Source: Vagococcus luciliae (GTDB taxonomy: Bacteria; Bacillota; Bacilli; Lactobacillales; Vagococcaceae). From it: a stretch of 64,000 bases of DNA. Under the pieces are notes generated by a model. That model did not search any database. It was not told the origin of the DNA and saw nothing but the letters and a program-made list of their open reading frames with translations. The position numbers and the translations under genes were made by a program. The stretch covers positions 1,863,001 to 1,927,000 of the forward strand of contig NZ_CP102451.1 in the NCBI RefSeq assembly GCF_024637875.1. Direction: 5' to 3'. Below are positions 22,401-31,964 of the stretch, piece after piece (positions within the stretch are counted from its first letter, which is position 1; every line of letters begins with the position of its first letter).

Positions 22401-23705
22401 TGATAAAACACCATTTTTAATCGTCATAGCTTTCATATCCTGTCCACCAATATCTAAAATAAAGTCCACACCTGGATTAAAATAATTGGCAGATTTATAA
22501 TGAGCTACTGTTTCAACTTCTCCAATATCTATTTTCAATGCGTGTTGAATTAATTTTTCACCATAACCAGTAATCGCTGATTTGGCAATAAAAGCTTTTT
22601 CAGGCAATTGTTTGTAGACTGCTTTTATGATACGAATGGTCGTTTCTAGTGGTTCTCCTTCGTTATTACCATAGTAAGAATAAAGAAGATTTCCTTCCTC
22701 ATCAATCAATGTTAATTTTGTTGTTGTTGACCCTGCATCAATTCCTAAAAAGACTGCTCCTTCATGTGTCGCTAAATCTTTCTTCTGAACTGAGGCTTTA
22801 TTATGTCGTTCTCTAAATTGATTTAATTCTTCAGCCGTTTGAAATAATGGCTCTAAACGATCAGACGTCGATAATTCTGACATGTCCTCTGTTTCCAACA
22901 AGTGAATTAAATCACTTAAAACATTAGCCTTAGACCCTTCAGAAGCAAGTGAAGCACCCATTGCCACAAATAATTGTGGATTGTCAGGAAAAATGACATC
23001 TTCATCTTTAATATCTAATGTTTCGATAAATCGTTGACGTAATTCTGACATAAAGTATAAAGGACCACCTAAAAAGGCTATTTTTCCTTTTATTTTTCGT
23101 CCAGAAGCTAATCCTGTGATTGTTTGATTGACAACAGCCTGAAAAATACTGGCTGCAATATCTTCTTTGGCAGCACCTTCATTAATTAAAGGTTGCACAT
23201 CTGTTTTAGCAAAGACCCCACATCGTGAAGCAATTGGGTAAATAGTATGATAATTTTTTGCAAGTTCATTAACACCATTAGCATCTGTTTTTAAAAGAGT
23301 TGCCATTTGGTCGATGAAAGCCCCTGTACCACCAGCACAACTACCGTTCATTCGTTGTTCCATTGCACCATCAAAAAAGGTTATCTTCGCATCTTCACCG
23401 CCTAATTCAATCGCCACATCAGTTTCCGGTATTATCTCTTCTACCGTTTTCGTACAGGCAATCACTTCTTGGATAAATTCAATATCTAAAATATCAGCTA
23501 AACCAATGCCGCCTGAACCTGTGATATTCATTGTTAATGGTTGGTCACCAATTACTTCTTGTGCTTCTTTTAATATTTTAATTGTGGCGGTTTTAACGTC
23601 GGAATAATGACGTTCATACTTAGAAAACAATATATTATTGTCTTCATCTATCACAATTAATTTCACTGTAGTTGATCCTACATCAATGCCAGAACGTAAT
23701 GTCAT
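19464..23705 (-). CDS. Giant 2-hydroxyacyl-CoA dehydratase activase-like protein (double BadF/BadG ATPase)
   Basis: 1413 residues. Two ASKHA-type activase domains stand in tandem: GIDVGSTTVKL at the N-terminus with SCAGGTGAF and ASRCGVF, then GIDAGSTTTKLTLID near residue 320 with CSSGCGSF and GSKCTVF. A CGLCENHC...NRCERG cysteine cluster follows near 600, then DUF2229 and a long dehydratase-like region with further conserved cysteines (NDACYPA, GGGCRATNY, QPFGCLPNH). Classical HgdC uses ATP to inject an electron into a [4Fe-4S] dehydratase. The substrate of these large fusions is not known to me. Monocistronic; oxygen-sensitive chemistry is expected. Confidence 0.85.
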   Translation of the reverse strand: MTLRSGIDVGSTTVKLIVIDEDNNILFSKYERHYSDVKTATIKILKEAQEVIGDQPLTMNITGSGGIGLADILDIEFIQEVIACTKTVEEIIPETDVAIELGGEDAKITFFDGAMEQRMNGSCAGGTGAFIDQMATLLKTDANGVNELAKNYHTIYPIASRCGVFAKTDVQPLINEGAAKEDIAASIFQAVVNQTITGLASGRKIKGKIAFLGGPLYFMSELRQRFIETLDIKDEDVIFPDNPQLFVAMGASLASEGSKANVLSDLIHLLETEDMSELSTSDRLEPLFQTAEELNQFRERHNKASVQKKDLATHEGAVFLGIDAGSTTTKLTLIDEEGNLLYSYYGNNEGEPLETTIRIIKAVYKQLPEKAFIAKSAITGYGEKLIQHALKIDIGEVETVAHYKSANYFNPGVDFILDIGGQDMKAMTIKNGVLSSIQLNEACSSGCGSFIESFAKSLNYGVEDFADLALEASNPVDLGSKCTVFMNSKVKQAQKEGASVGEISAGLSYSVVKNALYKVIKVRRPEELGEKIVCQGGTFYNESVLRAFEQLVGREVVRPSIAGLMGAFGASLIALEDYELGDESTMLSSEELDELSVEKDRMDCGLCENHCMLTVTLFSDGRQFITGNRCERGARIKVKKEDKKENLVDYKYKRLFKYKPLRKKEVTRGEIGLPRVLNMYENYPLWHTFFTDLGFRVKLSPRSNKSVYEKGMETIPSDTVCYPAKLSHGHVQSLIGDGVPLIFYPGVIFERQEEKSADNHFNCPIVQSYPDVLRNNMDDIREGKVDYRNPFLNLADPDSVAHVLYECFKDFDVTQEEVTNALTHGYDELEKFKEDIRAKGEETLRMLTLKGEKGIVLAGRPYHIDPEINHGISQIIIQEGFHVLTEDSISHLEEVDNLRVVNQWVYHSRLYAAAKVVGKNKHLEMIQLNSFGCGIDAVTTDQVEEILDRYGKIFTVLKIDEGLNLGAIRIRVRSLKAAMKERERNHYQPEIQFDEPEKITFTKEMRKKHTLLLPMLSPIHQSGLFNVALESSGYNVVCLPMMDKEAVNVGLKYVNNDACYPAIISIGQLVEALQSGEYDLDNVSVLMTQTGGGCRATNYIPLLRKALKEAGFSQVPVVSVSLGNKGVETNPGFKFTLPMLKRIAVAVLYGDLFERLVYRTRPYEINKGEIDALHQSWLKKVEKNVRNGSLTLFNKNMKQIISDFDTIPLHETNKPKVGIVGEIFVKYSPTANNDIVRLLEEEGAEVVVPDLIGFMNYSLYNQVWKYENLGMPKKNKVYAEFAIKLIEKIEKPMSKALNNSKRFNGVHSIKQLAEDASKVLSIGNHTGEGWFLTGEMIDLLKTGVNNIVCMQPFGCLPNHVVGKGVIKELRHQYPRANIAAIDYDPGVSVVNQLNRIRLMLSTAKKNMQPTVKV

Positions 23706-23840
23706 CCTTCTTTTCCTACTTTCTTTATCTGTTCTTATAGTTCATTTTCAAAACTTTTTCATAAATACCAGTTTAAATCAAAAGACATAAAAAATCTAGC
23801 AAAGAGATAAACTAACGGATAATCATATAAATAAACAAAA

Positions 23841-23872
23841 AAAGCATACAGTGTTAACACACTATATGCTTT
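23841..23872 (-). terminator. Intrinsic terminator of the yvlBCD-like operon
   Basis: AAAGCATACAGTG pairs with CACTATATGCTTT (one mismatch); a T-run follows on the minus strand, 15 nt past the stop of the 117-aa membrane gene. Confidence 0.8.
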
Positions 23873-23886
23873 ACTATCATACAATT

Positions 23887-24240
23887 TTAATATCTATCGA
23901 CATGTCTATTAATCACAATGGAATTAATCAATGAAAGAAGTAGCGAAATAAATACTGCTGCTCCTAAACTAGAGAAAGCAAAGTTTTGTTCACCGACAAT
24001 CACTGATGTAAATTTTAACATAATCCCATTTATCACGAAACTAAACAAACCAAATGTTATGAGTGTAATAGGTAGTGACAAGATATGTAATATGGGTTTT
24101 ACTAATACATTTAATGCCGATAAAACAACACTTGCCACAATGGCTATCATAAAATTATTAACATAAAACATGGAAGGAAATAATACAGATAATGAGATGA
24201 ACGCCAACGTATTAATAATTAGACGTTGAAAGTATGTCAC
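23887..24240 (-). CDS. yvlD: YvlD-like membrane protein (phage-holin family 4)
   Basis: 117 residues with four predicted membrane helices, including LNVLVKPILHILSLPITLITFGLF, the hallmark of the PF04020-type family. Its start overlaps the PspC gene stop by 1 nt. Order and domains match Bacillus yvlBCD, an envelope-stress operon there. The holin name is historical; I see no phage genes. Confidence 0.85.
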   Translation of the reverse strand: MTYFQRLIINTLAFISLSVLFPSMFYVNNFMIAIVASVVLSALNVLVKPILHILSLPITLITFGLFSFVINGIMLKFTSVIVGEQNFAFSSLGAAVFISLLLSLINSIVINRHVDRY

Positions 24241-24560
24241 TAAAAGTCACTCCAGTCATCTTCTTCTACTTTTTGTGCTTCTTTTCTTGGTCGTTTTGCT
24301 TTATATTGTTTAGATGATTCTTCATAATTATAACCGCCATATCCTTCATATGGAGAACGTGGTCTACTTTGTTTATTTGAACCTGGAACAATTAAGGCTA
24401 GCAAAATATATAAAATAATTGGTGAACCTAGTGTAAACATTGATAGAATCACATAAATGATTCTTACCAAGGTTGGATCGATATTAAAATATTCTGCAAT
24501 ACCTGCTAATGTTCCTGTTAAAACAATATTATTACTTGATTTTGTTAGTTTTCTTCCCAT
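24240..24560 (-). CDS. yvlC: PspC-domain protein (YvlC-like)
   Basis: 106 residues. The PspC domain covers residues 1-60: KLTKSSNNIVLTGTLAGIAEYF followed by DPTLVRIIYVILSMFTLG and a membrane helix. The tail is polar and rich in Tyr, Arg and Lys. ATG 24560 with GGAG upstream is preferred to the GTG at 24569. It probably sits in the membrane and senses or relays envelope stress with its operon partners. Confidence 0.88.
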   Translation of the reverse strand: MGRKLTKSSNNIVLTGTLAGIAEYFNIDPTLVRIIYVILSMFTLGSPIILYILLALIVPGSNKQSRPRSPYEGYGGYNYEESSKQYKAKRPRKEAQKVEEDDWSDF

Positions 24561-24577
24561 TTTTATCACTCCATCTA

Positions 24578-26077
24578 TTAGTCATTATCTTTCAAGTAAA
24601 TACTTCCTGTTGTAGTATTTAAAGATAATTTAACCATATTATCATCTTGTCGAACAAATTCAACCATTTGATTCATTCGCTCTTTCTTTTCTTTTAAAAT
24701 ATCAATGTTATCAAAACGATTTTTAATTGAGCCAAAGTTCGTTTGGCAATCCGCTTGAATACCTACTTGTTTTGCAAGTGATACTTTAATATCACCATTT
24801 ACTACAGTTGCTTTAATTTTTTTTGTTTTTAAATCATTTGAAGTAACTTTTACTGTTCCGTTAATTAATGATACATTAGTATGCTCAATAACAGATTTAC
24901 TGATTAATTCACCGTTAACAGTTTGACCAATAAAATCAACAATGTCACTATCTTCTACTTGAATATCACCATTAACACCTTCAACTTCAAGCATAGTTGC
25001 TTTAATATTTTTCACCTTCATTTTACCATTTGTTGATTTGAGGAAAATATCACCCAGTAACATATCTTCAACTTTAATATCGCCATTTAACATTTTCACT
25101 GATACATGATCAAATAAATGTTGTGGTAAATAAAAATCTAATTCACAACTTAGTCGTTTGTTTGGTACTTGAAATGAAATGTTTTCTTCATCTACAACAA
25201 TTTCACTACGCTCAATGAATGCTTCAAATGGTGTGTTGTTGTTTAATTTACCATAAAACTTAATGTTTGCAACAACCTTAACATCTGGTTGATTCCATGT
25301 TTTAAATTTAACTTTACCATTTGCTACTTTGACATCAATCAATGTAGCTGTACTATTTGGATAAAGAAATTCATGTGTAAAACTATGAGAACTTACACCA
25401 GGTACTTTGATGTTAACGTCTTTCCATTCAACATTATCAGAAACGGTAGAACTAACCGCATCCACTGTTTTTTTCAAAAACTCACCAAAGTATTTCCCTG
25501 CTTCTTCTACTTTACCAGAAGCATGGTTTATTTTTTCATTGGTTTGTTCTTTCCAATCTTTTGGAATATCAAACCCTAATATTTTTTCTGTTTCTTGTGT
25601 ATCACGACGCTCTTTTTTTATCGATTTTAATTCTTCATTTAATTCTGCTTTTTCATTAGATAATTGAATATCTGTTTCTTTTAAATAAGCTAAGTCTTTT
25701 TTTAGTTGCTCTCGCTCAGCTTCTTTTTCAGGAGTCAATGTGTCTAAATCTTCCATTGTATCAAAGACTGTCAGTTGTTCTTCAATTTCTCGAATATCTT
25801 GTCTTAATCCTTGAATTTCAACTGTTAATTCATCATATTCTACAGATTTTCTATTTTCTTCTTCTGCTAATTTTTCTAACACTCTTTCTAATACTTTACT
25901 ATCATTGTATCCTGTTTTGGATTGGCTTTCTGCTGATTTATAATTTACTTGCTTGGCTTCATTATCAATTAATTTTTCATCTTTTTCTGTGGCAATATTT
26001 TCTAATAGTACTAATGCCTCATCAGTAGTTAAAATGCCTTTTTTAACTAAGTCTAAAATTCGTTCACGTTCGTTCAT
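24578..26077 (-). CDS. yvlB: YvlB-like protein: SHOCT-type bihelical start, coiled coil and DUF4097 beta-repeats
   Basis: 499 residues. Residues 1-35 (NERERILDLVKKGILTTDEALVLLENI) are the short bihelical YvlB N-terminus. A charged coiled coil runs from about 65 to 160. The C-terminal half from about 225 is a DUF4097/LiaG-type beta helix with repeated units such as LNGDIKVEDM, TNGKMKVKNI, VNGDIQVEDS and INGTVKVTSN. No signal peptide is seen. AGGAGG precedes the ATG. It is the first gene of yvlBCD. The role is probably in envelope stress, which is inference from the Bacillus operon. Confidence 0.85.
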   Translation of the reverse strand: MNERERILDLVKKGILTTDEALVLLENIATEKDEKLIDNEAKQVNYKSAESQSKTGYNDSKVLERVLEKLAEEENRKSVEYDELTVEIQGLRQDIREIEEQLTVFDTMEDLDTLTPEKEAEREQLKKDLAYLKETDIQLSNEKAELNEELKSIKKERRDTQETEKILGFDIPKDWKEQTNEKINHASGKVEEAGKYFGEFLKKTVDAVSSTVSDNVEWKDVNIKVPGVSSHSFTHEFLYPNSTATLIDVKVANGKVKFKTWNQPDVKVVANIKFYGKLNNNTPFEAFIERSEIVVDEENISFQVPNKRLSCELDFYLPQHLFDHVSVKMLNGDIKVEDMLLGDIFLKSTNGKMKVKNIKATMLEVEGVNGDIQVEDSDIVDFIGQTVNGELISKSVIEHTNVSLINGTVKVTSNDLKTKKIKATVVNGDIKVSLAKQVGIQADCQTNFGSIKNRFDNIDILKEKKERMNQMVEFVRQDDNMVKLSLNTTTGSIYLKDND

Positions 26078-26220
26078 TATATATCCTCCTCTTAACTTCT
26101 TTATCTATAACATTACTAACCTACACTCATATTATGTCTTATTTTTAAACAAATGTCATAGGACTTGAGTTGGATTTATTCCTGTATACCAAGACTTATT
26201 CGTTTATCATTCTAAAAAAT

Positions 26221-26250
26221 AAAAACCTTAAAATAAATTTTAAGGTTTTT
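26221..26250. terminator. Intrinsic terminator downstream of the M23 peptidase gene
   Basis: A 14-nt perfect A/T-rich stem (AAAAACCTTAAAAT and complement) with T-runs on both strands. Confidence 0.8.
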
Positions 26251-26262
26251 ATAGCTTACTGA

Positions 26263-27567
26263 CTAAAACGATAAGATAGACGTTGGATTAATAAATCCAT
26301 TCCATAAACTAGAACTAATACCAAAATGTAAATGAGCTCCTGTTGAATTTCCTGTTGATCCAACTGTCCCAATTGTGTCTCCTGCGTCAACTACTGAGCC
26401 AACACTTGTGCCGATATTTGTCATATGCATATAGTATGTGTACAATCCATTGTCATGTAAAATAATCACGTGATTACCAGCACTTGGATGATAACTTGCT
26501 TCCACTACTTGACCAGCTCTAGATGCCAATATTGGAGTTCCTGCTCCAGTAGCTAAATCAATTCCATCATGATGATCTCCTGAGTAACCAGTTGGATCCG
26601 TTCTTGAACCAAACCCACTCGTTATCGTATACCCTCCAGAAAGTGGCAATGAGAAGCCATCTTGACTTGGTAGTGAGACTGTTTCTTTTTTATCTTCATC
26701 TGTTTTGGTATTATTATTACTCTTTCCAATCGCACTAGATTGCTTAGAAATTGAAAGACTCGATTGAGCTTCTAATTGTTTGGCTTCTGCTTCTTTTTGT
26801 TCTTTTTCACGTTGTACTTGTAACGCTTTTTTAGCTGCTGCTTGTTTATCCGATAATTCTTTCAAACGCTTTTTATTTTCTTCAGAAATACGTTTAGCTT
26901 CTGCTTTTTGTGATTCATATGCAGATTTATTATCCGTTTCTTTTGATAACTCTTTTAAAATTTTATCTGCCAAAGCAACTTGCTCTGCTTTACTTTTTTC
27001 TAATTTTTCTTGTTTTGTTTTTAACTCTTTAGCTGTCTTGTTAACATCATCAACTTTTTTATTTAATGTTTCTTTTTTCTTAGCTAAGGTAGCTTGATCT
27101 TTTTTTTGTTCATCCATAATATCTTTATTTGCTGAGACTAACTTGGAATAGGCTACTGTTCGACTAAGTGCATCAGATATTGATTCTGATTCTAAGATAA
27201 CATTGACTAAGTCTTGATCTTCCTTATTTAACTGCATAGAACGAGCTTGACTTTCTATTTGTTTGTTACGCTTATTAATAATGATTGTTAAATCATCTAT
27301 TTCTTTTGTTAATGAATTAATTTCTTTTTCTAATGATGCCTTTTCTTCTAACACCTTATTAATATCTTTATCCAATTTCGTAATAGTTGAATTTAAATCA
27401 GATAGAGTTTTATCTGATGCATTTTTCTTTGCATTTAACTCATCTATTTTTTTTTGAGAGTCCTCTATTTTTTTATCAACACTCTCAGCATGAATAACAG
27501 CCGGACAAACAAATCCAGATAGGGTTGTTGTTAATAAAGTAAAGGCAATAATTTTTTTAAATCTCAT
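26263..27567 (-). CDS. Secreted peptidoglycan hydrolase: coiled coil plus M23 endopeptidase
   Basis: 434 residues. A signal peptide (MRFKKIIAFTLLTTTLSGF, ending near VIHAES) leads into about 250 residues of long coiled coil, then a linker and an M23 domain. The zinc motifs are intact: H-x3-D in HHDGIDLATG and HLHFG, with YTYYMHM between. The layout is that of EnvC/PcsB-type division hydrolases, whose coiled coil docks with FtsEX; ftsEX is not in the window. ATG 27567 is chosen because the signal peptide starts there. Confidence 0.9.
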   Translation of the reverse strand: MRFKKIIAFTLLTTTLSGFVCPAVIHAESVDKKIEDSQKKIDELNAKKNASDKTLSDLNSTITKLDKDINKVLEEKASLEKEINSLTKEIDDLTIIINKRNKQIESQARSMQLNKEDQDLVNVILESESISDALSRTVAYSKLVSANKDIMDEQKKDQATLAKKKETLNKKVDDVNKTAKELKTKQEKLEKSKAEQVALADKILKELSKETDNKSAYESQKAEAKRISEENKKRLKELSDKQAAAKKALQVQREKEQKEAEAKQLEAQSSLSISKQSSAIGKSNNNTKTDEDKKETVSLPSQDGFSLPLSGGYTITSGFGSRTDPTGYSGDHHDGIDLATGAGTPILASRAGQVVEASYHPSAGNHVIILHDNGLYTYYMHMTNIGTSVGSVVDAGDTIGTVGSTGNSTGAHLHFGISSSLWNGFINPTSILSF

Positions 27568-27704
27568 GTATAGTCTAACTCCAATTCTATCTCTATTTAC
27601 CATCTTCATTATAAACTATAACATAAATTCTTCATAAAATGGTTACAAAAAAATTACATTTTTCAATCATACTATCTTAGTCCGCCAACTCTTATATGAT
27701 CACT

Positions 27705-29090
27705 TTACTCACTTGATAACGTTGATTTTGCCAGAGAGATTTGATGCTTTACTTGTTCAAAGCCTGTTCCACCAAGACTATTTCTTCGTTTCACAGCTGT
27801 TTGAGACTGTAACACATCATATATGTTATCCTCTATTAAAGGAGATAATTCTTTGTAACGAGTTAGAGGAACATCTTGTAAATAACAACCAGCAGTAGTA
27901 CATTCTAGAACAAGTGATCCTACAATTTCATGTGCTTGTCTAAATGGTACTCCCTTAGAAGCTAAATAATCTGCCAATTCTGTTGCATTAGAAAAATCTT
28001 TTTCAGTTGAATAAAGCATTTTTTCTTTATTTATTGTCATTGTTTCAAGCATCCCTGCTAAAATATCAATTGACACACTAATTGTTTCAACAGTATCAAA
28101 CATACCCTCTTTGTCTTCTTGTAAGTCTTTATTATACGAAAGTGGTAATGACTTCATGATAGTTAATAATGACATCAAATTCCCATAGACTCTTCCTGTT
28201 TTACCACGAATTAATTCTGCCATATCGGGATTCTTTTTTTGTGGCATAATAGAAGAACCCGTTGAAAAAGTATCTGATAGTGAAATATACTGACATTCAT
28301 TAGAGCACCATAAGATTAATTCTTCACACATACGAGACATGTGCATCATCAAAATACTGGCATTTGATAGAAATTCTAAAATAAAATCTCGGTCTGATAC
28401 AGCATCAAGTGAATTAGTATAAATATCTGAAAACGCCATTAAATCAGCGGTTAACTCTCGATTAATTGGAAATGTTGTTCCAGCTAGTGCTGCAGCTCCT
28501 AGTGGTGAAATATCTGTGTGTATCATATTAAAAGTAAAACGATCGCTATCACGTGTGAACATACTATAATATGCCATAAAATAATGACCTAAAGAAATTG
28601 GCTGTGCATGTTGCAGATGAGTATATCCTGGCATAATGGTTTCAACATGATCATTAGCTAGCGTCACTAGTACTTCTCGTAAATTTTTTAATTTTTGATT
28701 AACTACGCTTAAATGATATTTTAAATACAAATGCATATCTGTAGCAACTTGATCATTTCGTGAGCGAGCAGTGTGCAACTTTCCGGCAACTGCTCCTACT
28801 TTTTGGGTTAATAATACTTCCATATTCATATGAATATCTTCATTCGTTACATTAAAAACAAGTTTTCCATCATGATACTCAGTTAATAATTCTTCTAAAC
28901 CTTTAACTAATGTTTCAGATTCTGCTAAATCAATAATGCCAGTTTGTCCAAGCATTTTAGCATGCGCAATTGAACCTTTAATGTCAAACTCTGCCATCTT
29001 TTGATCAAACGTGATAGAGGCTCCAAATTCTTCCACCCAATGCTCTAAACTTTTTTCAAATCTACCGCCCCATAATTTTTCATTTTTCAT
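27705..29090 (-). CDS. argH: Argininosuccinate lyase
   Basis: 461 residues. It cleaves argininosuccinate to arginine and fumarate. The fumarase-superfamily signature [12 protein letters not shown] is intact, as are LWGGRFEK at the N-terminus and [18 protein letters not shown] 29090 gives the normal N-terminus (MKNEKLWGG); the open frame extends further but into argG. It lies 4 nt after the argG stop, so the pair is one operon. No other arginine-biosynthesis gene is present. Confidence 0.97.
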   Translation of the reverse strand: MKNEKLWGGRFEKSLEHWVEEFGASITFDQKMAEFDIKGSIAHAKMLGQTGIIDLAESETLVKGLEELLTEYHDGKLVFNVTNEDIHMNMEVLLTQKVGAVAGKLHTARSRNDQVATDMHLYLKYHLSVVNQKLKNLREVLVTLANDHVETIMPGYTHLQHAQPISLGHYFMAYYSMFTRDSDRFTFNMIHTDISPLGAAALAGTTFPINRELTADLMAFSDIYTNSLDAVSDRDFILEFLSNASILMMHMSRMCEELILWCSNECQYISLSDTFSTGSSIMPQKKNPDMAELIRGKTGRVYGNLMSLLTIMKSLPLSYNKDLQEDKEGMFDTVETISVSIDILAGMLETMTINKEKMLYSTEKDFSNATELADYLASKGVPFRQAHEIVGSLVLECTTAGCYLQDVPLTRYKELSPLIEDNIYDVLQSQTAVKRRNSLGGTGFEQVKHQISLAKSTLSSE

Positions 29091-29094
29091 TCTA

Positions 29095-30291
29095 TTACTC
29101 CTTTGAATCATTGACTTCTGCATTAACTTTTGTAGGCAATCCCCATAATTTGATAAAACCAACTGCTGCATCTTGATCAAATGTATCGGCGCTTGTATAA
29201 GTTGCTAAGTTTTCATCGTATAAAGAATTCGGTGATTTTCTTGCTACAACAGTGGCATTCCCCTTGTATAATTTCACTTTTGCGGTTCCATTAACTACTT
29301 TTTGCGTTTCTTTAATATATGCTAAAATCGCTTGTGTTGCTGGATTAAACCATAATGCATTGTATATTAGATTAGATAATTCGTTTTCTAAAATTGGTTT
29401 AAAATGTGACACTTCGCGCACGAGTGTTAAATCTTCAATCTCTTTATGAGCTGTTAATAGTGTCATCGCTCCTGGGCACTCATAAATTTCACGTGATTTA
29501 ATTCCAACTAAACGATTTTCAACGTGATCGATTCGTCCTACACCATGTTTTCCAGCTAATTCATTCAGTTCTTGTATTAATTCTGCTAGACTATATTTTT
29601 TTCCATTAAGACTTACTGGAACGCCTTGTTCAAACTTAATATCCACATACTCAGGAGTGTCTGGTGCATTTTCTGGAGAAACAGTTAAAGCATATGCTTC
29701 TTCTGGTGCTTCATTCCATGGGTTTTCTAAAACACCACATTCATTGGCACGTCCCCATAAATTTTGATCAACTGAATAAGGATTATTTAAATCAGCTGGA
29801 ACTGGCACGCCATTTTCTTTAGCGTAATTGATTTCTTCTTCACGAGACCATTTCCACTCACGAACAGGAGCAATCACTTTAATTTTTGGATCAAGTGAGG
29901 CAATTGCCACTTCAAAACGAACTTGATCATTTCCTTTTCCTGTACAGCCATGTGCAATCACTGTTGCATCAACTTGATGAGCTAATTCTACTAATTTTTT
30001 TGAAATTAATGGACGACTTAAAGCCGATACTAATGGGTATTTTTGCTCATAGTAAGCATGTGCCTGTAAAGCTGGTAAAACAAACTCTGTCGCAAACTCT
30101 TCACGAACATCAATCACATAAGATTCAATAGCGCCAACTGTCAGGGCTTTTTCTTTAATAAAATCTAAATCTTTCCCTTCACCCACATCTAAACATACCG
30201 CTACCACATCATAATCTTTTTTCAACCAACTAATTGCTACTGATGTATCCAATCCACCTGAATAAGCTAAAACGACTTTTTCTTTTGTCAT
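29095..30291 (-). CDS. argG: Argininosuccinate synthase
   Basis: 398 residues. It joins citrulline and aspartate with ATP. The PP-loop motif [13 protein letters not shown] opens the protein, and [14 protein letters not shown] and [15 protein letters not shown] follow. ATG 30291 ([13 protein letters not shown]) is chosen, with GGAGGAAT upstream. A clear promoter lies ahead, with two GAATAAATAT repeats upstream of it that may be ArgR sites. Confidence 0.97.
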   Translation of the reverse strand: MTKEKVVLAYSGGLDTSVAISWLKKDYDVVAVCLDVGEGKDLDFIKEKALTVGAIESYVIDVREEFATEFVLPALQAHAYYEQKYPLVSALSRPLISKKLVELAHQVDATVIAHGCTGKGNDQVRFEVAIASLDPKIKVIAPVREWKWSREEEINYAKENGVPVPADLNNPYSVDQNLWGRANECGVLENPWNEAPEEAYALTVSPENAPDTPEYVDIKFEQGVPVSLNGKKYSLAELIQELNELAGKHGVGRIDHVENRLVGIKSREIYECPGAMTLLTAHKEIEDLTLVREVSHFKPILENELSNLIYNALWFNPATQAILAYIKETQKVVNGTAKVKLYKGNATVVARKSPNSLYDENLATYTSADTFDQDAAVGFIKLWGLPTKVNAEVNDSKE

Positions 30292-30330
30292 ATTATATTC
30301 CTCCATTTTCTACGAGTTAAATTATGTTCA

Positions 30331-30359
30331 ATATTATCCGTTTCAAGTTACATTGTCAA
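30331..30359 (-). promoter_or_regulatory. argGH promoter
   Basis: TTGACA (30354-30359) and TAATAT (30331-30336) on the minus strand, spaced by 17 nt, 40 nt upstream of argG. Near-consensus sigma-A elements. Confidence 0.75.
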
Positions 30360-30360
30360 C

Positions 30361-30400
30361 ATATTTATTCATAAAAAAACGCAAAAATTAATATTTATTC
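30361..30400 (-). promoter_or_regulatory. Candidate ArgR sites: GAATAAATAT repeated twice, 30 nt apart
   Basis: An exact 10-mer occurs at 30361-30370 and 30391-30400, about three helical turns apart, touching the -35 element. It resembles the ARG-box half TGAATAAA known for ArgR/AhrC (family knowledge). Binding is inferred. Confidence 0.4.
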
Positions 30401-30447
30401 TTAGAAAGACATTTAAAGTGAATATAAAAGCTTCAAAATGTATAAAA

Positions 30448-30478
30448 AAAACACTTAGATAATAAATCTAAGTGTTTT
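30448..30478 (-). terminator. Intrinsic terminator after phoU
   Basis: AAAACACTTAGAT with its perfect complement around a 5-nt loop, T-run on the minus strand. It closes the pst-phoU operon. Confidence 0.88.
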
Positions 30479-30484
30479 GATTAA

Positions 30485-31162
30485 TTATTCATCTTCATGC
30501 ATGGTTGCTGCTAATTCGGATATTTTACCTGTTCTTAAGTAGATAATCCACTCACAGATATTGCAAACATAATCGCCGATACGTTCTAAATATCCAGCAA
30601 CCTGTAAATAATCAGCTCCTACAATAACTGTTTCAGTATCTTGTTCCATCGCTTTAATTGAATGACGATAAATTGATTTAAAATAATCATTCGTTACTCT
30701 ATCACTTTGAGCAATTTTGATTGCTTTATCACTATCTGTATGAATATAAGCATCCAATACAGAACTAACCATTCCCATTACGTGTGTCGCCATATCAGAT
30801 ATTTCCTCTTCAATCGATAAAACACGTTTGTTTCCTTTTAATCGAATCGTTGCTTTTGCAATTGAAACAGCATGATCTCCCATACGTTCTAAGTCGGAAC
30901 TTGCTTTCATGATTGTTACAATGCGTCTTAAATCTGTTGTAACAGGTTGTTGTAGAGCAATCATTTCAAAACTCTTCTTTTCCAGACCTAATTCCTGTGC
31001 ATTGATTTCGCTATCAGATTCAATCACATCTTTTGCTAGTGATTTATCATGGTCAATAAATGCACGTACAGAATTACTAATCGCTGTATTTACATCATTA
31101 CCCATGTTTTCAAATTTATCATGTAGATTTTGTAAATCTTCTTCAAATTGACTTCTAAGCAT
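30485..31162 (-). CDS. phoU: Phosphate signalling protein PhoU
   Basis: 225 residues, two three-helix bundles with the repeated family motif (LRRIVTIMKASSDLERMGDHA, then YLERIGDYVCNICEW). PhoU links PstSCAB activity to the PhoR kinase and limits phosphate uptake. It is the last gene of the operon, 38 nt after pstB. Confidence 0.96.
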   Translation of the reverse strand: MLRSQFEEDLQNLHDKFENMGNDVNTAISNSVRAFIDHDKSLAKDVIESDSEINAQELGLEKKSFEMIALQQPVTTDLRRIVTIMKASSDLERMGDHAVSIAKATIRLKGNKRVLSIEEEISDMATHVMGMVSSVLDAYIHTDSDKAIKIAQSDRVTNDYFKSIYRHSIKAMEQDTETVIVGADYLQVAGYLERIGDYVCNICEWIIYLRTGKISELAATMHEDE

Positions 31163-31200
31163 TTTCCTTCATCTCCTTCATCTTGCCTTATCTTTTTTGG

Positions 31201-31953
31201 TTAACCAAACTTACCAGTGATATAATCTTCTGTTTCTTTTTGTCCAGGATTTAAAAATATTTTTTTCGTTTTATCATATTCAATTAAATCACCATTTAGA
31301 AAAAATGCTGTTTTATCTGATATACGTGAGGCTTGTTGCATATTATGTGTTACCATAATCATTGTATAGTCATCTTTTAATTCTAACAGCATATTTTCTA
31401 TTTTACCACTAGAAACTGGATCAAGAGCACTAGTTGGTTCATCCAATAAGATAACTTCAGGTTGAACAGCTAATACTCGAGCGATACATACCCGCTGTTG
31501 TTGTCCACCAGACAAAGAAAGTGCACTTTTATTTAATTTATCTTTTACATCATCCCAAACCGCTGCAGCTTTTAGACTTTCTTCCACTATACGATCTAAT
31601 TCTTCTTTAGAGTGCTTTCCTTCCAATCGTAAACCATAAATAACATTTTCATAAATACTAAATGGAAAAGGATTAGGTTGTTGGAACACCATTCCAATTT
31701 GTTTACGTAGTGTGACAATATCTGTTTTTGGACTATAGATATCATTATTTTTATACGTCACTTTTCCTGTAATCGTTACAGATGGAATTAAATCATTCAT
31801 TCGATTTAACGTTCTTAAAAAAGTTGATTTTCCACATCCTGATGGGCCAATCAAAGCCGTAATTCCACCTTGATCAAAATCCATCGTAATTCCCTTTAAA
31901 GCTTCATTATTACCATAATATAAGTGCAAGTCGTTTGATTCAATTATTGACAT
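31201..31953 (-). CDS. pstB: Phosphate ABC transporter ATPase PstB (second copy)
   Basis: 250 residues. Walker [10 protein letters not shown], signature LSGGQQQR, Walker B VILLDEP and switch VTHNM are all intact. It is about 60 percent alike by eye to the preceding PstB. Two pstB genes in tandem are common in lactic acid bacteria. It energises phosphate import through PstAC. Confidence 0.96.
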   Translation of the reverse strand: MSIIESNDLHLYYGNNEALKGITMDFDQGGITALIGPSGCGKSTFLRTLNRMNDLIPSVTITGKVTYKNNDIYSPKTDIVTLRKQIGMVFQQPNPFPFSIYENVIYGLRLEGKHSKEELDRIVEESLKAAAVWDDVKDKLNKSALSLSGGQQQRVCIARVLAVQPEVILLDEPTSALDPVSSGKIENMLLELKDDYTMIMVTHNMQQASRISDKTAFFLNGDLIEYDKTKKIFLNPGQKETEDYITGKFG

Positions 31954-31964
31954 GACGTTCCTCC

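Noticed and set aside
23887-24240. Phage holin suggesting a prophage
   Set aside because: The family name is historical; the gene belongs to a yvlBCD-type operon and no other phage gene is present.
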